Origin: Pseudomonas migulae
Lineage (GTDB): Bacteria > Pseudomonadota > Gammaproteobacteria > Pseudomonadales > Pseudomonadaceae
DNA length: 64,000 nt
Direction: 5' to 3'
NCBI RefSeq assembly: GCF_024169315.1
Contig: NZ_JALJWR010000001.1
Location: 3,522,501-3,586,500, forward strand
Below the pieces are notes generated by a model. That model was not told the DNA's origin. It ran no database searches and was given only the letters and a program-made list of their open reading frames with translations. The position numbers and the translations under genes were made by a program. Positions 43,427 to 53,150 of the stretch are shown piece after piece; within the stretch, counting starts at the first letter, position 1, and each line of letters begins with the position of its first letter.

Positions 43427-45706
43427 TCAGAGAGGTTTGATCGCCGCCGGATTGATCATCCGCGCCAACCCAAGGTTCTTCAGCGCCAACTGCAGCGAAC
43501 TGTGGATCACTTGCGGGTTGTCGATGGTCATCAACTCCGCGAGCAATTCCTTGGCCTTGCTCAGGTTGATCTGCCGCAGCATCCACTTCACCTTCGGCAA
43601 GTTGGTGGCGTTCATCGACAGACTGTCGAAGCCCATCGCCATCAACAGCACCGCCGCCGCCGGGTCACCGGCCATTTCGCCGCAGATGCTCACCGGTTTG
43701 CCTTCGGCATGAGCGTCACGCACCACGCTTTGAAGGGCTTGCAGCACCGCCGGGTGCAGGTAGTCATAGAGGTCGGCTACCCGCGGGTTGTTCCGGTCCA
43801 CCGCCAGCAGGTACTGGGTCAGGTCGTTGGAGCCGACCGACAGGAAATCCACTTGCCGAGCCAGTTCCTTGGTCTGATACACCGCCGCCGGAATCTCGAT
43901 CATCACGCCGATCGGCGGCATAGGCACGTCGCAGCCTTCATCGCGGACTTCACCCCAGGCCCGGTGAATCAGGTGCAGGGCTTCTTCGAGTTCATGGGTG
44001 CCGGAGATCATCGGCAACAGAATCCGCAGGTTGTTCAGGCCTTCGCTGGCCTTGAGCATCGCGCGGGTCTGCACCAGGAAGATTTCCGGGTGGTCGAGGG
44101 TGACGCGAATGCCGCGCCAGCCGAGGAACGGGTTGTCTTCCTTGATCGGGAAGTACGACAGCGACTTGTCACCGCCGATGTCCAGGCTGCGCATGGTCAC
44201 CGGTTGCGGGTGGAACGCGGCGAGTTGCTCGCGGTAGATCGCCAGCTGCTCCTTTTCGCTCGGGAACCTCTGGTTGATCATGAACGGCACTTCGGTACGG
44301 TACAGACCGACACCCTCGGCGCCACGCTTCTGCGCCCGCGCCACGTCCGCCAGCAGGCCGGTGTTGACCCACAGCGGCATGCGGTGGCCATCGACGGTCA
44401 CGCACGGCAAGTCGCGCAACGCATCCAGCCCGAGTGCCAGTTGTTTCTCTTCCTCGACCACTTCGGCGAACTGCTTGCGCAGCACGTCACTCGGGTTGGT
44501 GTAGACCTCGCCGTGATAGCCGTCGACGATCATCTGGATGCCGTCGACCTTGGAATACGGCAGGTCGACCAGGCCCATCACCGTCGGGATGCCCATGGCA
44601 CGCGCGAGGATCGCCACGTGGGAGTTGCCGGAACCGAGCACCGACACCAGACCCGCCAGCTTGCCTTCCGGCACCTCGCCGAGCATTGCCGGCGTCAGTT
44701 CTTCGCTGATCAGAATGGTGTTGTCGGGGTAGACCAGGGTCTGCTGACGCTCTTCCTGCAAGTAGGCAAGCAGGCGGCGGCCGAGGTCCTTGACGTCCGA
44801 GGCGCGCTCACGCAGGTAGGCGTCGTCCATCAGTTCGAAACGGTTGACGTGATCGGTGACCACCTGGCGCAGCGCGCCCTGGGCCCACTGACCGGTCTTG
44901 ATCACGGTGGTCACTTCGTTGCCCAGCGCGGCGTCGTCGAGCATCATCAGATACACGTCGAACAAGGCCCGCTCTTCGGGGCGCAACTGCGTGGCCAGTT
45001 TGGCCGACAACGCACGCATGTCGGCGCGCACGCCTTCGATGGCGGTCTTGAACAGCCCGAGTTCGGCCTCGATGTCGGTGATGGTCTTGTCCGGCACCAC
45101 GTCCAGATCGGCCGGGGGCAACATGACCACCGCCGTACCGACCGCCGCACCCGGCGAGCCCGGCACGCCGATGAACTTGGCTTCCTGGATGCCCTTGCCC
45201 TGACGGCCCAGGCCCCGGATCGAACCGGTAGCCTCGGCGTGGGCAATAACGCCGGCGAGCTGCGCGCTCATGGTCACGAGGAAGGCTTCTTCACCTTCGT
45301 CGAACTGACGACGTTCTTTTTGCTGGATGACCAACACGCCGACGACGCGGCGATGGTGAATGATCGGTGCCCCGAGGAATGAGGCGTAGCGCTCTTCACC
45401 GGTCTCGGCGAAGTAGCGGTAGCGCGGGTGATCCGCGGCGTTTTCGAGGTTCAGGGGTTCTTCACGCGTGCCGACCAGGCCGACCAGACCTTCGTTGGGT
45501 GCCATGCTGACTTTGCCGATCGAGCGCTTGTTCAAGCCCTCGGTCGCCATCAGCACGAAGCGGTTGGTCTCGGGGTCAAGCAGGTAGACCGAGCAGACCT
45601 GGCTGCCCATGGCCTCTTTGACGCGCAACACAATAATCCCCAACGCCGCCTTGAGATCCTTGGCGGAGTTAACTTCCTGGACGATCTTGCGCAGCGTATT
45701 GAGCAT
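43427..45706 (-). CDS. ptsP: Phosphoenolpyruvate-protein phosphotransferase PtsP (EI-Ntr)
   Basis: First component of the nitrogen-related PTS, taking phosphate from PEP and passing it to NPr. The 759 aa have an N-terminal GAF domain (about 1-165), the EI N-domain with the phospho-histidine (SHVAILARAMGIP, His363), and a C-terminal PEP-binding barrel ending near GDPAAAVLLMAMGFDSLSM. It starts 22 bp after the rppH stop on the same strand, giving an rppH-ptsP operon. Confidence 0.97.
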   Translation of the reverse strand: MLNTLRKIVQEVNSAKDLKAALGIIVLRVKEAMGSQVCSVYLLDPETNRFVLMATEGLNKRSIGKVSMAPNEGLVGLVGTREEPLNLENAADHPRYRYFAETGEERYASFLGAPIIHHRRVVGVLVIQQKERRQFDEGEEAFLVTMSAQLAGVIAHAEATGSIRGLGRQGKGIQEAKFIGVPGSPGAAVGTAVVMLPPADLDVVPDKTITDIEAELGLFKTAIEGVRADMRALSAKLATQLRPEERALFDVYLMMLDDAALGNEVTTVIKTGQWAQGALRQVVTDHVNRFELMDDAYLRERASDVKDLGRRLLAYLQEERQQTLVYPDNTILISEELTPAMLGEVPEGKLAGLVSVLGSGNSHVAILARAMGIPTVMGLVDLPYSKVDGIQMIVDGYHGEVYTNPSDVLRKQFAEVVEEEKQLALGLDALRDLPCVTVDGHRMPLWVNTGLLADVARAQKRGAEGVGLYRTEVPFMINQRFPSEKEQLAIYREQLAAFHPQPVTMRSLDIGGDKSLSYFPIKEDNPFLGWRGIRVTLDHPEIFLVQTRAMLKASEGLNNLRILLPMISGTHELEEALHLIHRAWGEVRDEGCDVPMPPIGVMIEIPAAVYQTKELARQVDFLSVGSNDLTQYLLAVDRNNPRVADLYDYLHPAVLQALQSVVRDAHAEGKPVSICGEMAGDPAAAVLLMAMGFDSLSMNATNLPKVKWMLRQINLSKAKELLAELMTIDNPQVIHSSLQLALKNLGLARMINPAAIKPL

Positions 45707-45728
45707 GGCTCGGGGTCGAACTCCGTCG

Positions 45729-46208
45729 TCAGTCGCGCGCTAAAAGGCGCGGGGCAAGCTCTTTGAGAGCGCGTCGATACACCTCGCGCTTGAATGTCAC
45801 CACCTGGCCCAACGGATACCAATAGCTGACCCAGCGCCAGCCATCGAATTCCGGTTTACCGGTCAAATCCATCCGCACCCGCTGCTCGTTGGAGATCAGG
45901 CGCAGGAGAAACCATTTCTGTTTCTGGCCGATGCACAGCGGTTGGCTGTGGGTACGGACCAGACGTTGCGGCAAACGATAGCGCAACCAGCCCCGGGTGC
46001 AGGCGAGAATTTCAACATCTTCGCGCTCCAGACCCACTTCTTCGTTCAACTCGCGGTACAAGGCGTCTTCCGGCGTCTCCTGGGGGTTGATACCACCCTG
46101 CGGAAACTGCCAGGCATCTTGATTGATACGGCGAGCCCATAGCACCTGTCCGGCATCATTCGTGAGAATGATCCCGACATTGGGGCGGAAACCATCGGGG
46201 TCGATCAC
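45729..46208 (-). CDS. rppH: RNA pyrophosphohydrolase RppH
   Basis: Nudix hydrolase that removes pyrophosphate from 5'-triphosphate RNA, starting mRNA decay. The 159 aa include the Nudix box [20 protein letters not shown]. The start is a GTG at 46208 (read as [13 protein letters not shown]). The frame is open further upstream, but this start gives the standard N-terminus. It is the first gene of the rppH-ptsP pair and is divergent from the HAD hydrolase gene. Confidence 0.95.
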   Translation of the reverse strand: MIDPDGFRPNVGIILTNDAGQVLWARRINQDAWQFPQGGINPQETPEDALYRELNEEVGLEREDVEILACTRGWLRYRLPQRLVRTHSQPLCIGQKQKWFLLRLISNEQRVRMDLTGKPEFDGWRWVSYWYPLGQVVTFKREVYRRALKELAPRLLARD

Positions 46209-46351
46209 GGCAACAACCTCGCAAACGCATGTCGCCGCATTGTTCCACAAAGGTTGTGAAGGCAGCAACGAGCCGGCCTACCTTATGTGCACTCTTGTGA
46301 AAAGTCCGTATTCTGGACGCCTTTCTACAGACTTTTCAGCGAGTAACTGCA

Positions 46352-47008
46352 ATGCGGCTGGCTTTATTCGACTTGGACAACACCCTTCTGGGCGGCGACA
46401 GTGACCACGCCTGGGGCGATTACCTGTGCGAACGCGGCTTCCTCGACGCCGTTGCCTACAAGGCACGCAACGATGAGTTCTATCAGGACTACCTGGCCGG
46501 CAAGCTGGATAACGACGCCTACCTGAACTTTTGCCTGGAAGTCCTTGGCCGCACCGAAATGGCCACGCTGGATCAATGGCATCTGGACTACATGCGCGAC
46601 TGCATCGAGCCGATCGTGCTGCCCAAGGCCATGGCGCTATTGGCCAAACACCGCGAGGCGGGCGACAAACTGGTGATCATCACGGCCACCAACCGCTTCG
46701 TCACCGGGCCGATTGCCCATCGCCTGGGCGTCGAAACCCTGATCGCCACCGAGTGCGAAATGGTCGATGGCCGTTATACCGGCCGCAGCACCGACATCCC
46801 GTGCTTCCGTGAAGGCAAGGTGACGCGGCTGGCTCGCTGGCTGGAAGAGACCGGGCATTCGCTGGAAGACAGTTACTTCTACAGTGACTCGATGAATGAT
46901 TTGCCGTTGCTGGAGCAGGTGGCGAATCCGGTGGCGGTTGATCCGGACCCGAATCTGCGCGCCGAGGCCGAGAAGCGTGGCTGGCCGGTGATTTCGTTGC
47001 GCGATTGA
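46352..47008 (+). CDS. HAD family hydrolase (SerB-like, subfamily IB)
   Basis: A 218-aa haloacid-dehalogenase phosphatase. [17 protein letters not shown] contains motif I (DLDNT, at about 7-11). VIITATNRF is motif II, and [13 protein letters not shown] is motif IV. The helical cap inserted after motif I fits subfamily IB, which includes phosphoserine phosphatases and histidinol phosphatases. A known activity for this clade is unclear. It is divergent from rppH. Confidence 0.88.
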   Translation: MRLALFDLDNTLLGGDSDHAWGDYLCERGFLDAVAYKARNDEFYQDYLAGKLDNDAYLNFCLEVLGRTEMATLDQWHLDYMRDCIEPIVLPKAMALLAKHREAGDKLVIITATNRFVTGPIAHRLGVETLIATECEMVDGRYTGRSTDIPCFREGKVTRLARWLEETGHSLEDSYFYSDSMNDLPLLEQVANPVAVDPDPNLRAEAEKRGWPVISLRD

Positions 47009-47013
47009 TATCG

Positions 47014-47100
47014 CCTTCGCGGGCAAGCCTCGCGCCTACAGAATTTGAGTCATTTTCATGATTGACGCATGACCTGTAGGAGCGAGGCTTGCCCGCGAAG
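47014..47100. repeat. REP inverted pair (REPIN)
   Basis: CTTCGCGGGCAAGCCTCGCGCCTACAG (from 47014) and CTGTAGGAGCGAGGCTTGCCCGCGAAG (to 47100). The left arm has CGCGCC instead of CGCTCC. It lies between the convergent HAD hydrolase and DUF2269 genes. Confidence 0.9.
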
Positions 47101-47121
47101 GGGTCGACTCGGTCCCTTGCC

Positions 47122-47547
47122 CTAAACCGGCTTGGCGCCCATCAATCCCGCTATCGCGATAAAACAGACAAAGCTGAACAGAGCCAGGGCAAAGGTAAAC
47201 TTGCCGCTGCCCCCCGGCGCAGTACGCAGCTTGTTCAACCGCACCAACAACCAGAACCACGCCAACGCCGCCACGGTGTAAAGCACACTCGAGCCCAGCA
47301 ACCACGTCTGCCCCAACGGCCAGCCCACCAGGTGCACCATCCACCAGCCGGTAAATGGCATGCTCAGCAACGCCACGCCCATCAGTAGCCAGACGAACAC
47401 TCGTGGCCGCTGCAGCGTGCGCGCCGCAGCCGTCGCATCGCCATTGCGCCGCGTTTGCCAAACCCATATCCCCAGGCCCAGTGCACAGCCCAACAATATT
47501 GCCGTCGCCGCGGTGTGCGCCATTTTGAGGGCGGTTAACGTTTCCAT
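47122..47547 (-). CDS. DUF2269 integral membrane protein
   Basis: A 141-aa membrane protein with four predicted helices (near 10-30, 50-72, 80-102 and 118-138). The first part, KMAHTAATAILLGCALG, has a conserved His and the motif MPFTGWWMV. It fits DUF2269, whose members are of unknown function. It follows ilvA on the same strand after 39 bp. A role cannot be assigned. Confidence 0.75.
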   Translation of the reverse strand: METLTALKMAHTAATAILLGCALGLGIWVWQTRRNGDATAAARTLQRPRVFVWLLMGVALLSMPFTGWWMVHLVGWPLGQTWLLGSSVLYTVAALAWFWLLVRLNKLRTAPGGSGKFTFALALFSFVCFIAIAGLMGAKPV

Positions 47548-47586
47548 TGTTCGATTTCCTTATGACCTGCCCATCAGCGTAGCCCC

Positions 47587-49101
47587 TCAGCCAAGAAACA
47601 ACTGATAGGCCGGATTGTCGCTTTCGTCCCAATACGGGTAGCCGATTTCCTCAAGTGCTGCGGGAACCAGATGACGTTCCTCGTGAGGCACTTGCAGCCC
47701 CGCGACCACTCGGCCATCCGCCGCGCCGTGGTTGCGGTAGTGGAACATCGAGATATTCCAGCGCCCGCCCAGCTTGCTGAGGAAGTTGAACAGCGCGCCC
47801 GGTCGCTCCGGAAATTCAAAGCGCAACACCACTTCATCAACCACCTGCGCCGCGCGGCCACCGACCATGTGCCGGATGTGCAGCTTGGCCAGTTCGTTGT
47901 CGGTGAGGTCCAGCACCGGGAAACCCTGCCCGGTCAGGCTGGCGAGCAGCGCACTGCGCGGGTCGTTTTCCGGGTGCGTCTGCACGCCAACGAAGATGTG
48001 CGCTTCGCTGCCGGTGTTGTAGCGGTAGTTGAATTCGGTGATCTGGCGCTTGCCGATGGCTTCGCAGAATGCCTTGAAGCTGCCCGGCTTCTCGGGGATG
48101 GTCACGGCGATGATGGCTTCGCGGCCCTCGCCCAGTTCGGCGCGCTCGGCGACGTGACGCAAGCGGTCGAAGTTGACGTTGGCGCCGGAATCGATGGCGA
48201 CAAAGGTGTGGCCTGTGACGGCGTGCTGCTCGACGTACTTCTTGATCCCCGCCACGCCCAGGGCGCCGGCAGGTTCAGTGATCGAGCGGGTATCGTCGTA
48301 GATATCCTTGATGGCCGCGCAGATCTCGTCGGTGCTGACCGTGATCACTTCATCGACATAGTCTTTGCAGATGTCGAAGGTGTGCTGTCCGATCTGAGCG
48401 ACCGCGACGCCGTCGGCGAAGAGGCCCACGGTCGGCAGCACCACGCGCTCGCCGGCGGCCATCGCGGCTTGCAGGCAATTGGAATCGTCCGGCTCGACGC
48501 CGATGATCTTGATTTCCGGACGCAGGTATTTCACGTACGCCGCGATGCCGGCGATCAACCCGCCGCCGCCCACCGGAACGAAGATCGCATCCAGGCGCCC
48601 GGGGTGCTGGCGCAAAATCTCCATGGCCACCGTGCCCTGCCCGGCAATGGTGTGAGGATCGTCGTAAGGGTGAATGTAGACGTAGCCTTTTTCGTCGACC
48701 AGTTTCAGCGAATAGGCCAGGGCTTCCGGGAACGAATCCCCGTGCAGCACCACTTTGCCGCCACGGGAGCGCACGCCTTCGACTTTTATTTCCGGGGTGG
48801 TCTTGGGCATGACGATGGTGGCTTTCACGCCGAGCACTTTCGCCGCCAGGGCCAGGCCCTGCGCGTGGTTGCCCGCCGAAGCGGTCACGACGCCGCGAGC
48901 GCGCTCCTCATCGGAAAGCTGCGTGAGCTTGTTGTAGGCGCCGCGAATCTTGAACGAGAACACCGGCTGCAAGTCTTCGCGCTTGAGCAAAATACTGTTG
49001 CCCAGCCGCTCGGAGAGCTGGCGGGCAGTCTGCAATGGGGTTTCTACGGCAACGTCATAAACGCGCGAGGTGAGGATCTTTTTGACGTACTGTTCGAGCA
49101 T
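47587..49101 (-). CDS. ilvA: Threonine ammonia-lyase, biosynthetic (IlvA)
   Basis: PLP enzyme that deaminates threonine to 2-oxobutanoate, the committed step to isoleucine. The 504 aa have the PLP lysine in FSFKIRGAYNK, the glycine loop VPVGGGGLIAGIA, and two C-terminal ACT-like regulatory domains (from about 330). The two regulatory domains mark the isoleucine-inhibited biosynthetic form. ilvD lies 25 kb away in the same window. The divergent region upstream carries a second-family repeat. Confidence 0.96.
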   Translation of the reverse strand: MLEQYVKKILTSRVYDVAVETPLQTARQLSERLGNSILLKREDLQPVFSFKIRGAYNKLTQLSDEERARGVVTASAGNHAQGLALAAKVLGVKATIVMPKTTPEIKVEGVRSRGGKVVLHGDSFPEALAYSLKLVDEKGYVYIHPYDDPHTIAGQGTVAMEILRQHPGRLDAIFVPVGGGGLIAGIAAYVKYLRPEIKIIGVEPDDSNCLQAAMAAGERVVLPTVGLFADGVAVAQIGQHTFDICKDYVDEVITVSTDEICAAIKDIYDDTRSITEPAGALGVAGIKKYVEQHAVTGHTFVAIDSGANVNFDRLRHVAERAELGEGREAIIAVTIPEKPGSFKAFCEAIGKRQITEFNYRYNTGSEAHIFVGVQTHPENDPRSALLASLTGQGFPVLDLTDNELAKLHIRHMVGGRAAQVVDEVVLRFEFPERPGALFNFLSKLGGRWNISMFHYRNHGAADGRVVAGLQVPHEERHLVPAALEEIGYPYWDESDNPAYQLFLG

Positions 49102-49424
49102 CGGAAAGCATCACTGAGCGGGTTGGGCAGGGTCAAGGAGTCTAACCCGGCTTTCGGCCGGGCGACCACACTAAACAGGTGGTTTTAGGCGGTGCAGTTC
49201 CATTGTGGCGAGGGGATTTATCCCCGTTCGGCGGCGCAGCCGTCGTAAAAGCTGAGGACGCGGTGTATCTGGGAGAATGCTGGGGAGTGCTTCGCACTCC
49301 AACGGGGATAAATCCCCTCGCCACAAAAGTAACGGTCACAGCCTGCCAATCGGGCAATGACCTTCCCCGCCCCGAAGCCTATAATGCCGGCCTTTCGTTC
49401 CCTCTTCGGCACCTCGGAGCCCGC
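49102..49424. repeat. Intergenic region with a TGTGGCGAGGGGATTTATCCCC inverted pair
   Basis: The 323 bp between ilvA and rpiA starts hold no gene. TTGTGGCGAGGGGATTTATCCCCGTT (about 49203-49228) and its reverse complement (49302-49326) form an inverted pair of about 25 bp. Between them are GGAGTGC/GCACTCC (49284-49300) and a C+G-rich stem. This family differs from the GTGGGAGCGGGC REP found elsewhere. Promoters of ilvA and rpiA must lie around it. Confidence 0.85.
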
Positions 49425-50099
49425 ATGACCCAGGATCAACTCAAACAGGCAGTGGCCCAGGCCGCCGTCGACTTCATCCTCCCGAAACTCGACGACAAGA
49501 GCATCGTCGGGGTCGGCACCGGCTCCACTGCCAATTGCTTCATCGACGCTTTGGCCCAGCACAAAGGCGCGTTCGATGGCGCCGTCGCCAGCTCCGAAGC
49601 CACCGCCGCGCGCCTCAAGGGCCACGGCATTCCGGTGTATGAGCTGAACACCGTCAGCGACCTGGAGTTCTACGTCGACGGCGCCGACGAAAGCGACGAG
49701 CACCTGAACCTGATCAAGGGTGGCGGCGCAGCGCTGACCCGCGAGAAGATCGTCGCGGCCGTGGCCAAGACCTTCATCTGCATCGCCGACGCCAGCAAAC
49801 TGGTGCCGGTGCTCGGCGCGTTCCCGCTGCCGGTGGAAGTGATCCCGATGGCCCGCAGCCACGTGGCCCGCGAGCTGGTGAAGCTCGGCGGCGACCCGGT
49901 TTACCGTGAAGGCGTGCTGACCGACAACGGCAATATCATTCTGGATGTGTTCAACATGCAGATCACCAACCCGGTGGAGCTGGAGTCGCAGATCAATGCG
50001 ATCGTCGGCGTGGTGACCAATGGGTTGTTCGCGGCGCGTCCGGCAGACTTGCTGTTGCTGGGCACCAGTGAAGGTGTGAAGACCCTGCGCGCCAAGTAG
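49425..50099 (+). CDS. rpiA: Ribose-5-phosphate isomerase A
   Basis: Interconverts ribose-5-phosphate and ribulose-5-phosphate in the pentose phosphate pathway. The 224 aa show [15 protein letters not shown] (phosphate loop), [26 protein letters not shown] (catalytic Asp and Glu region) and a late [23 protein letters not shown]. The frame is open upstream, through the repeat, to 49179; the ATG at 49425 gives the standard [14 protein letters not shown] start. It is divergent from ilvA. Confidence 0.96.
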   Translation: MTQDQLKQAVAQAAVDFILPKLDDKSIVGVGTGSTANCFIDALAQHKGAFDGAVASSEATAARLKGHGIPVYELNTVSDLEFYVDGADESDEHLNLIKGGGAALTREKIVAAVAKTFICIADASKLVPVLGAFPLPVEVIPMARSHVARELVKLGGDPVYREGVLTDNGNIILDVFNMQITNPVELESQINAIVGVVTNGLFAARPADLLLLGTSEGVKTLRAK

Positions 50100-50118
50100 G
50101 CCAAACACAAACCAAAAT

Positions 50119-50209
50119 CTGTGGGAGCGGGCTTGCTCGCGAAGGCGGTGTGTCAGCAGATACTTCATCGACTGACACACCCCTTCGCGAGCAAGCCCGC
50201 TCCCACAGT
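50119..50209. repeat. REP inverted pair with extended arms (REPIN)
   Basis: CTGTGGGAGCGGGCTTGCTCGCGAAGGCGGTGTGTCAG (50119-50156) pairs with 50171-50208, almost perfect (CCCC for CCGC on the right). The extension GGTGTGTCAG is shared with the element at 52338. It lies between the convergent rpiA gene and an SdiA-regulated-domain gene. Confidence 0.93.
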
Positions 50210-50225
50210 TGTTTTGCGGTGTTTG

Positions 50226-51143
50226 TCAGGGTTGTGCAGGTTTCTTGAAGACGTAGAACAGGTTCGGCTCGCTCACCAGGTACATCGTGCCGTCGTCGTC
50301 CATGGCAATCCCTTCCGCTTGCGGCACGGTCTTCTGCAACCCCTGACGCCCCTTGTTCAGTGACATGGTGCTCAGCGGTCGCCCGTCCACATCCAGCTCC
50401 AGAATCAGTCGCGACTCGTCGGACAGCGCCAGCAAATGGCCGCTGCGCTCGTCGTATTGCAGACTCGACAAGTCTCGGACAAACATCCCGGCATCGCGCT
50501 TGGGGTTGTTGACCACGTGCACCGCGTAGGATTTCTCAGGGTTGTAGTGCGGGAAGCCCTGCACTTCGTAGATCAGCATCGGGTCGCGTTCCTTGGCGAC
50601 AAACAGGCGCTTGCCCACCGAGTCGTAGGCCAGGCCTTCGAAGCCCTTGTTGCCGCTCATGTGCACGCCCAGTGTCATCTGCTCGGCTTCCGCCGCATCG
50701 AGGAACGTGGTGTCCTTTTCCAGATGAATCTTGATCAGCCGTTGCTGGCGCTCGTCCGTGATCACATAGGTGTCGGCGCTGATGAATTCCACCGCCTCTG
50801 GATCGCCGAAGCCGACCAGCGCGACACGCCGAATGATCTGGCCCTCCAGCGACAGCTCGATCAGTTCGGAGTTTTTGTTGGTCACGGTGAACAGGCTTTT
50901 GCGCACAGGATCGAAGGTCAGCGCCGACACATCGTCGTCCAGGCCTTCAATGACCCGCCCCTCGACCGTGACCTGATAGTGATCCAGGCCGATGGACTGT
51001 TCGCTCTCCGGTTGCCAAAGCGTGTGCAGATTGAACCAGGTGCGCTCGAACAGCCGCAGGTACTGGCCGACCGCAACCAGCACGATCAGCGCAGTCACCA
51101 GGAGAATCAGCATCAGGGGTTTGGGGCGGGCAAGTCGGCGCAT
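50226..51143 (-). CDS. SdiA-regulated domain protein (YjiK-like), copy 1
   Basis: A 305-aa protein with an N-terminal membrane anchor (LMLILLVTALIVLVAVGQYL at about 10-29), then a beta-propeller-like domain. Repeated motifs are GLDDDVSALTFDP, GNKGFEGLAYD, QAEGIAMDDDGTMYLVSEPNLFYVF. The last is the family hallmark. It is a paralogue of the next gene, in tandem on the same strand, 117 bp away. The domain was named for regulation by SdiA in Enterobacteria; that link is not shown here. The function is unknown. Confidence 0.85.
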   Translation of the reverse strand: MRRLARPKPLMLILLVTALIVLVAVGQYLRLFERTWFNLHTLWQPESEQSIGLDHYQVTVEGRVIEGLDDDVSALTFDPVRKSLFTVTNKNSELIELSLEGQIIRRVALVGFGDPEAVEFISADTYVITDERQQRLIKIHLEKDTTFLDAAEAEQMTLGVHMSGNKGFEGLAYDSVGKRLFVAKERDPMLIYEVQGFPHYNPEKSYAVHVVNNPKRDAGMFVRDLSSLQYDERSGHLLALSDESRLILELDVDGRPLSTMSLNKGRQGLQKTVPQAEGIAMDDDGTMYLVSEPNLFYVFKKPAQP

Positions 51144-51260
51144 TGAGGCGAGCTCGGAATCAGGACGGGCGGATGAAATACCACGGCAGTCTGAATTGAA
51201 GCTTAATGGCCAGTGGCCGTGACCTACAACTGAGCGTCGCGTTTCCTACAAAATCGAGGG

Positions 51261-52190
51261 TCAGTGCTGCTTTTCGAAACGATAGAACAGGTTCGGTTCG
51301 CTCACCATGTACAGCGTGCCAGCATCGTCCATGGTCACGCCTTCGGCACGGGGAATGGTCTTTTTCAGACCATTGAAGCCGCCCAGCAAGGTCATGAAAC
51401 TGACCTGCTCGCCCTTCTCGTCCAGCTCCAGCAACAGATGGGAGTCGGCGGACAATGCCAGTTTGTGTTGGGTGCGCGGGTCAATGGCCAGGGCCGACAG
51501 GTTGCGGATGTCCAGCTCGTCATTGGCCAGTTTCTGCTTGTCGCCGGTGAGCGTCAGGCCGTCGGTGCTTTTCCAGGTGAACAGCGCCGCTGGACGCTCC
51601 TCGCCCAGCAGCATTTGCTGGTTGCGCGCATCCCAGACGACTGCTTCGAATGCCTTGTTCTGGTCCTTCGACGGGCCGAGGTCGTACTTCGGGAAGTTGG
51701 CGATGTTCAGTTCGCGGGTATCCGCATCGACCTTGACGATGGTCAGCAAGTGTTCGCGCTCATCGACAATGGCCAGCAGACCGTTGCCCATGGCCGTCAC
51801 CGCTTCCGGATTGCTCCAGCCCACCAGCGGCATTTTGCGCAGTACGTCGCCCTGCAAGGTCAGCTCGACCAGGAACGGGTTCTTGCCCATTACCGAGAAC
51901 AGGGTTTTGGTTTGAGGGTTGTAGGCCAGGTCGGACGCTTCGTCCTTTTCCATCCCCGGCAATGGCTTGGCATCGATCACGGCCCGGTAGTCCGGGAGCC
52001 AGATACTTTCCTGGCGTTCGGCCGGGCTTTCAAAGCGCTCCAGCACCCAAAGCACACCGCGGTCATCCCAATGCATCGCAAACGCGAGGCCATAGGCGGC
52101 CGCCACGGCCAGCAACAGCCAGTAATACCAACGCATGAAAAAACGCGGGCGACGGGCAGTTTTAAGCGTAGGCAGCGATTGGATGGCCAT
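51261..52190 (-). CDS. SdiA-regulated domain protein (YjiK-like), copy 2
   Basis: A 309-aa paralogue of the preceding gene with the same plan: anchor (WYYWLLLAVAAAYGLAFAM near 21-39), then a propeller-like domain ending RAEGVTMDDAGTLYMVSEPNLFYRFEK. Aligned segments such as KTLFSVMGKNPFLVELTLQGDV and KSLFTVTNKNSELIELSLEGQI show clear tandem duplication. It is the upstream member of the pair. The function is unknown. Confidence 0.85.
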   Translation of the reverse strand: MAIQSLPTLKTARRPRFFMRWYYWLLLAVAAAYGLAFAMHWDDRGVLWVLERFESPAERQESIWLPDYRAVIDAKPLPGMEKDEASDLAYNPQTKTLFSVMGKNPFLVELTLQGDVLRKMPLVGWSNPEAVTAMGNGLLAIVDEREHLLTIVKVDADTRELNIANFPKYDLGPSKDQNKAFEAVVWDARNQQMLLGEERPAALFTWKSTDGLTLTGDKQKLANDELDIRNLSALAIDPRTQHKLALSADSHLLLELDEKGEQVSFMTLLGGFNGLKKTIPRAEGVTMDDAGTLYMVSEPNLFYRFEKQH

Positions 52191-52337
52191 CGGGGGATGC
52201 GTTCCAGAAATTCAGGCTAAGGGTAATAGCACAATTGGGACCGGCTCTGACGCCAGAAACCCTGGAATTATCCAGACAAGATGTGAAAAAAACGGCAAAT
52301 GGCGGGATTGCCCTTCTTCGGCCGACCACAAAAACCA

Positions 52338-52429
52338 CTGTGGGAGCGGGCTTGCTCGCGAAGGCGGTGTGTCAGGCAACACTTATGTCGACTGACACAC
52401 CGCCTTCGCGAGCAAGCCCGCTCCCACAG
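52338..52429. repeat. REP pair with perfect 38-bp inverted arms
   Basis: 52338-52375 and 52392-52429 are exact reverse complements over 38 bp with a 16-nt loop, the longest perfect REPIN in the window. The inner arm GGTGTGTCAG matches the pair at 50119. It lies in the 257-bp space between the FAH-family gene and the SdiA-regulated copy 2. Confidence 0.96.
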
Positions 52430-52447
52430 GGTTTAGCGGTGTTACGG

Positions 52448-53113
52448 TTAGCGGACGCTGCTGGTGAAGCTGCTGGCGCCCGGCAGTTCGATAACCAGTT
52501 CGTCGCCAACATTCAGCGGCCCAACGCCAACCGGCGTACCCGTGAGGATCACATCACCGGCTTGCAACGAGAAGCAGCCAGCCATGTGCTGGATCATCGG
52601 CACGATCGGGTTGAGCATCGCGCTGCTGTTGCCATCCTGGCGCACTTCGCCGTTGATGGTCAGGCGGATGCCAATGTCGGTCAGGTCAGCAAAGGTGCTG
52701 CCGGCCACGAACGGCGCAATCACTGCCGCACCGTCGAAGGACTTGGCGATTTCCCACGGCAGGCCTTTGGATTTCAGCTCGGCCTGCTTGTCGCGCAAGG
52801 TCAGGTCCAGCGCCGGCGCGAAGCCCGAGATGGCGTCGAGGACTTCTTCGCGACTCGGCTTGGTCGACAACGGCTTGCCGATCAACACCGCGATTTCCGC
52901 TTCGTAATGCACCGACCCGCGCTCGGTCGGAATGCTGAAACTGCCTTCCAGCGGTACGACGCAACTGCCCGGCTTGATGAACAGCAGCGGCTCGGTAGGC
53001 ACCGGGTTGTCCAGTTCCTTGGCATGTTCGGCGTAGTTGCGGCCGATGCACACCACTTTCCCGAGCGGGAAGTGAATACGCGTGCCGTCGACATACTGGT
53101 GCTGATAGCTCAT
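52448..53113 (-). CDS. Fumarylacetoacetate hydrolase family protein (YcgM/FAHD1 type)
   Basis: A 221-aa FAH-fold enzyme. KVVCIGRNYAEHAKEL near the N-terminus, YEAEIAVLIGKPL (metal-binding Glu pair) and a late GDVILTGTPVGVGPL are the family motifs. Related small members act as acylpyruvases or oxaloacetate decarboxylases. The ATG at 53113 has CAGGAG 7 nt upstream; an in-frame extension to 53137 is rejected. It lies 37 bp downstream of the D-2-hydroxyglutarate dehydrogenase gene and probably shares its transcript. Confidence 0.88.
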   Translation of the reverse strand: MSYQHQYVDGTRIHFPLGKVVCIGRNYAEHAKELDNPVPTEPLLFIKPGSCVVPLEGSFSIPTERGSVHYEAEIAVLIGKPLSTKPSREEVLDAISGFAPALDLTLRDKQAELKSKGLPWEIAKSFDGAAVIAPFVAGSTFADLTDIGIRLTINGEVRQDGNSSAMLNPIVPMIQHMAGCFSLQAGDVILTGTPVGVGPLNVGDELVIELPGASSFTSSVR

Positions 53114-53150
53114 TGACCGACTCCTGATTCGTTGCACTTTAGTTTGAACG

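Noticed and set aside
43502..45382. 626-aa open frame opposite ptsP
   Set aside because: Antisense shadow of a high-G+C gene; the ptsP frame has all domains, and the opposite translation has no recognisable motif.
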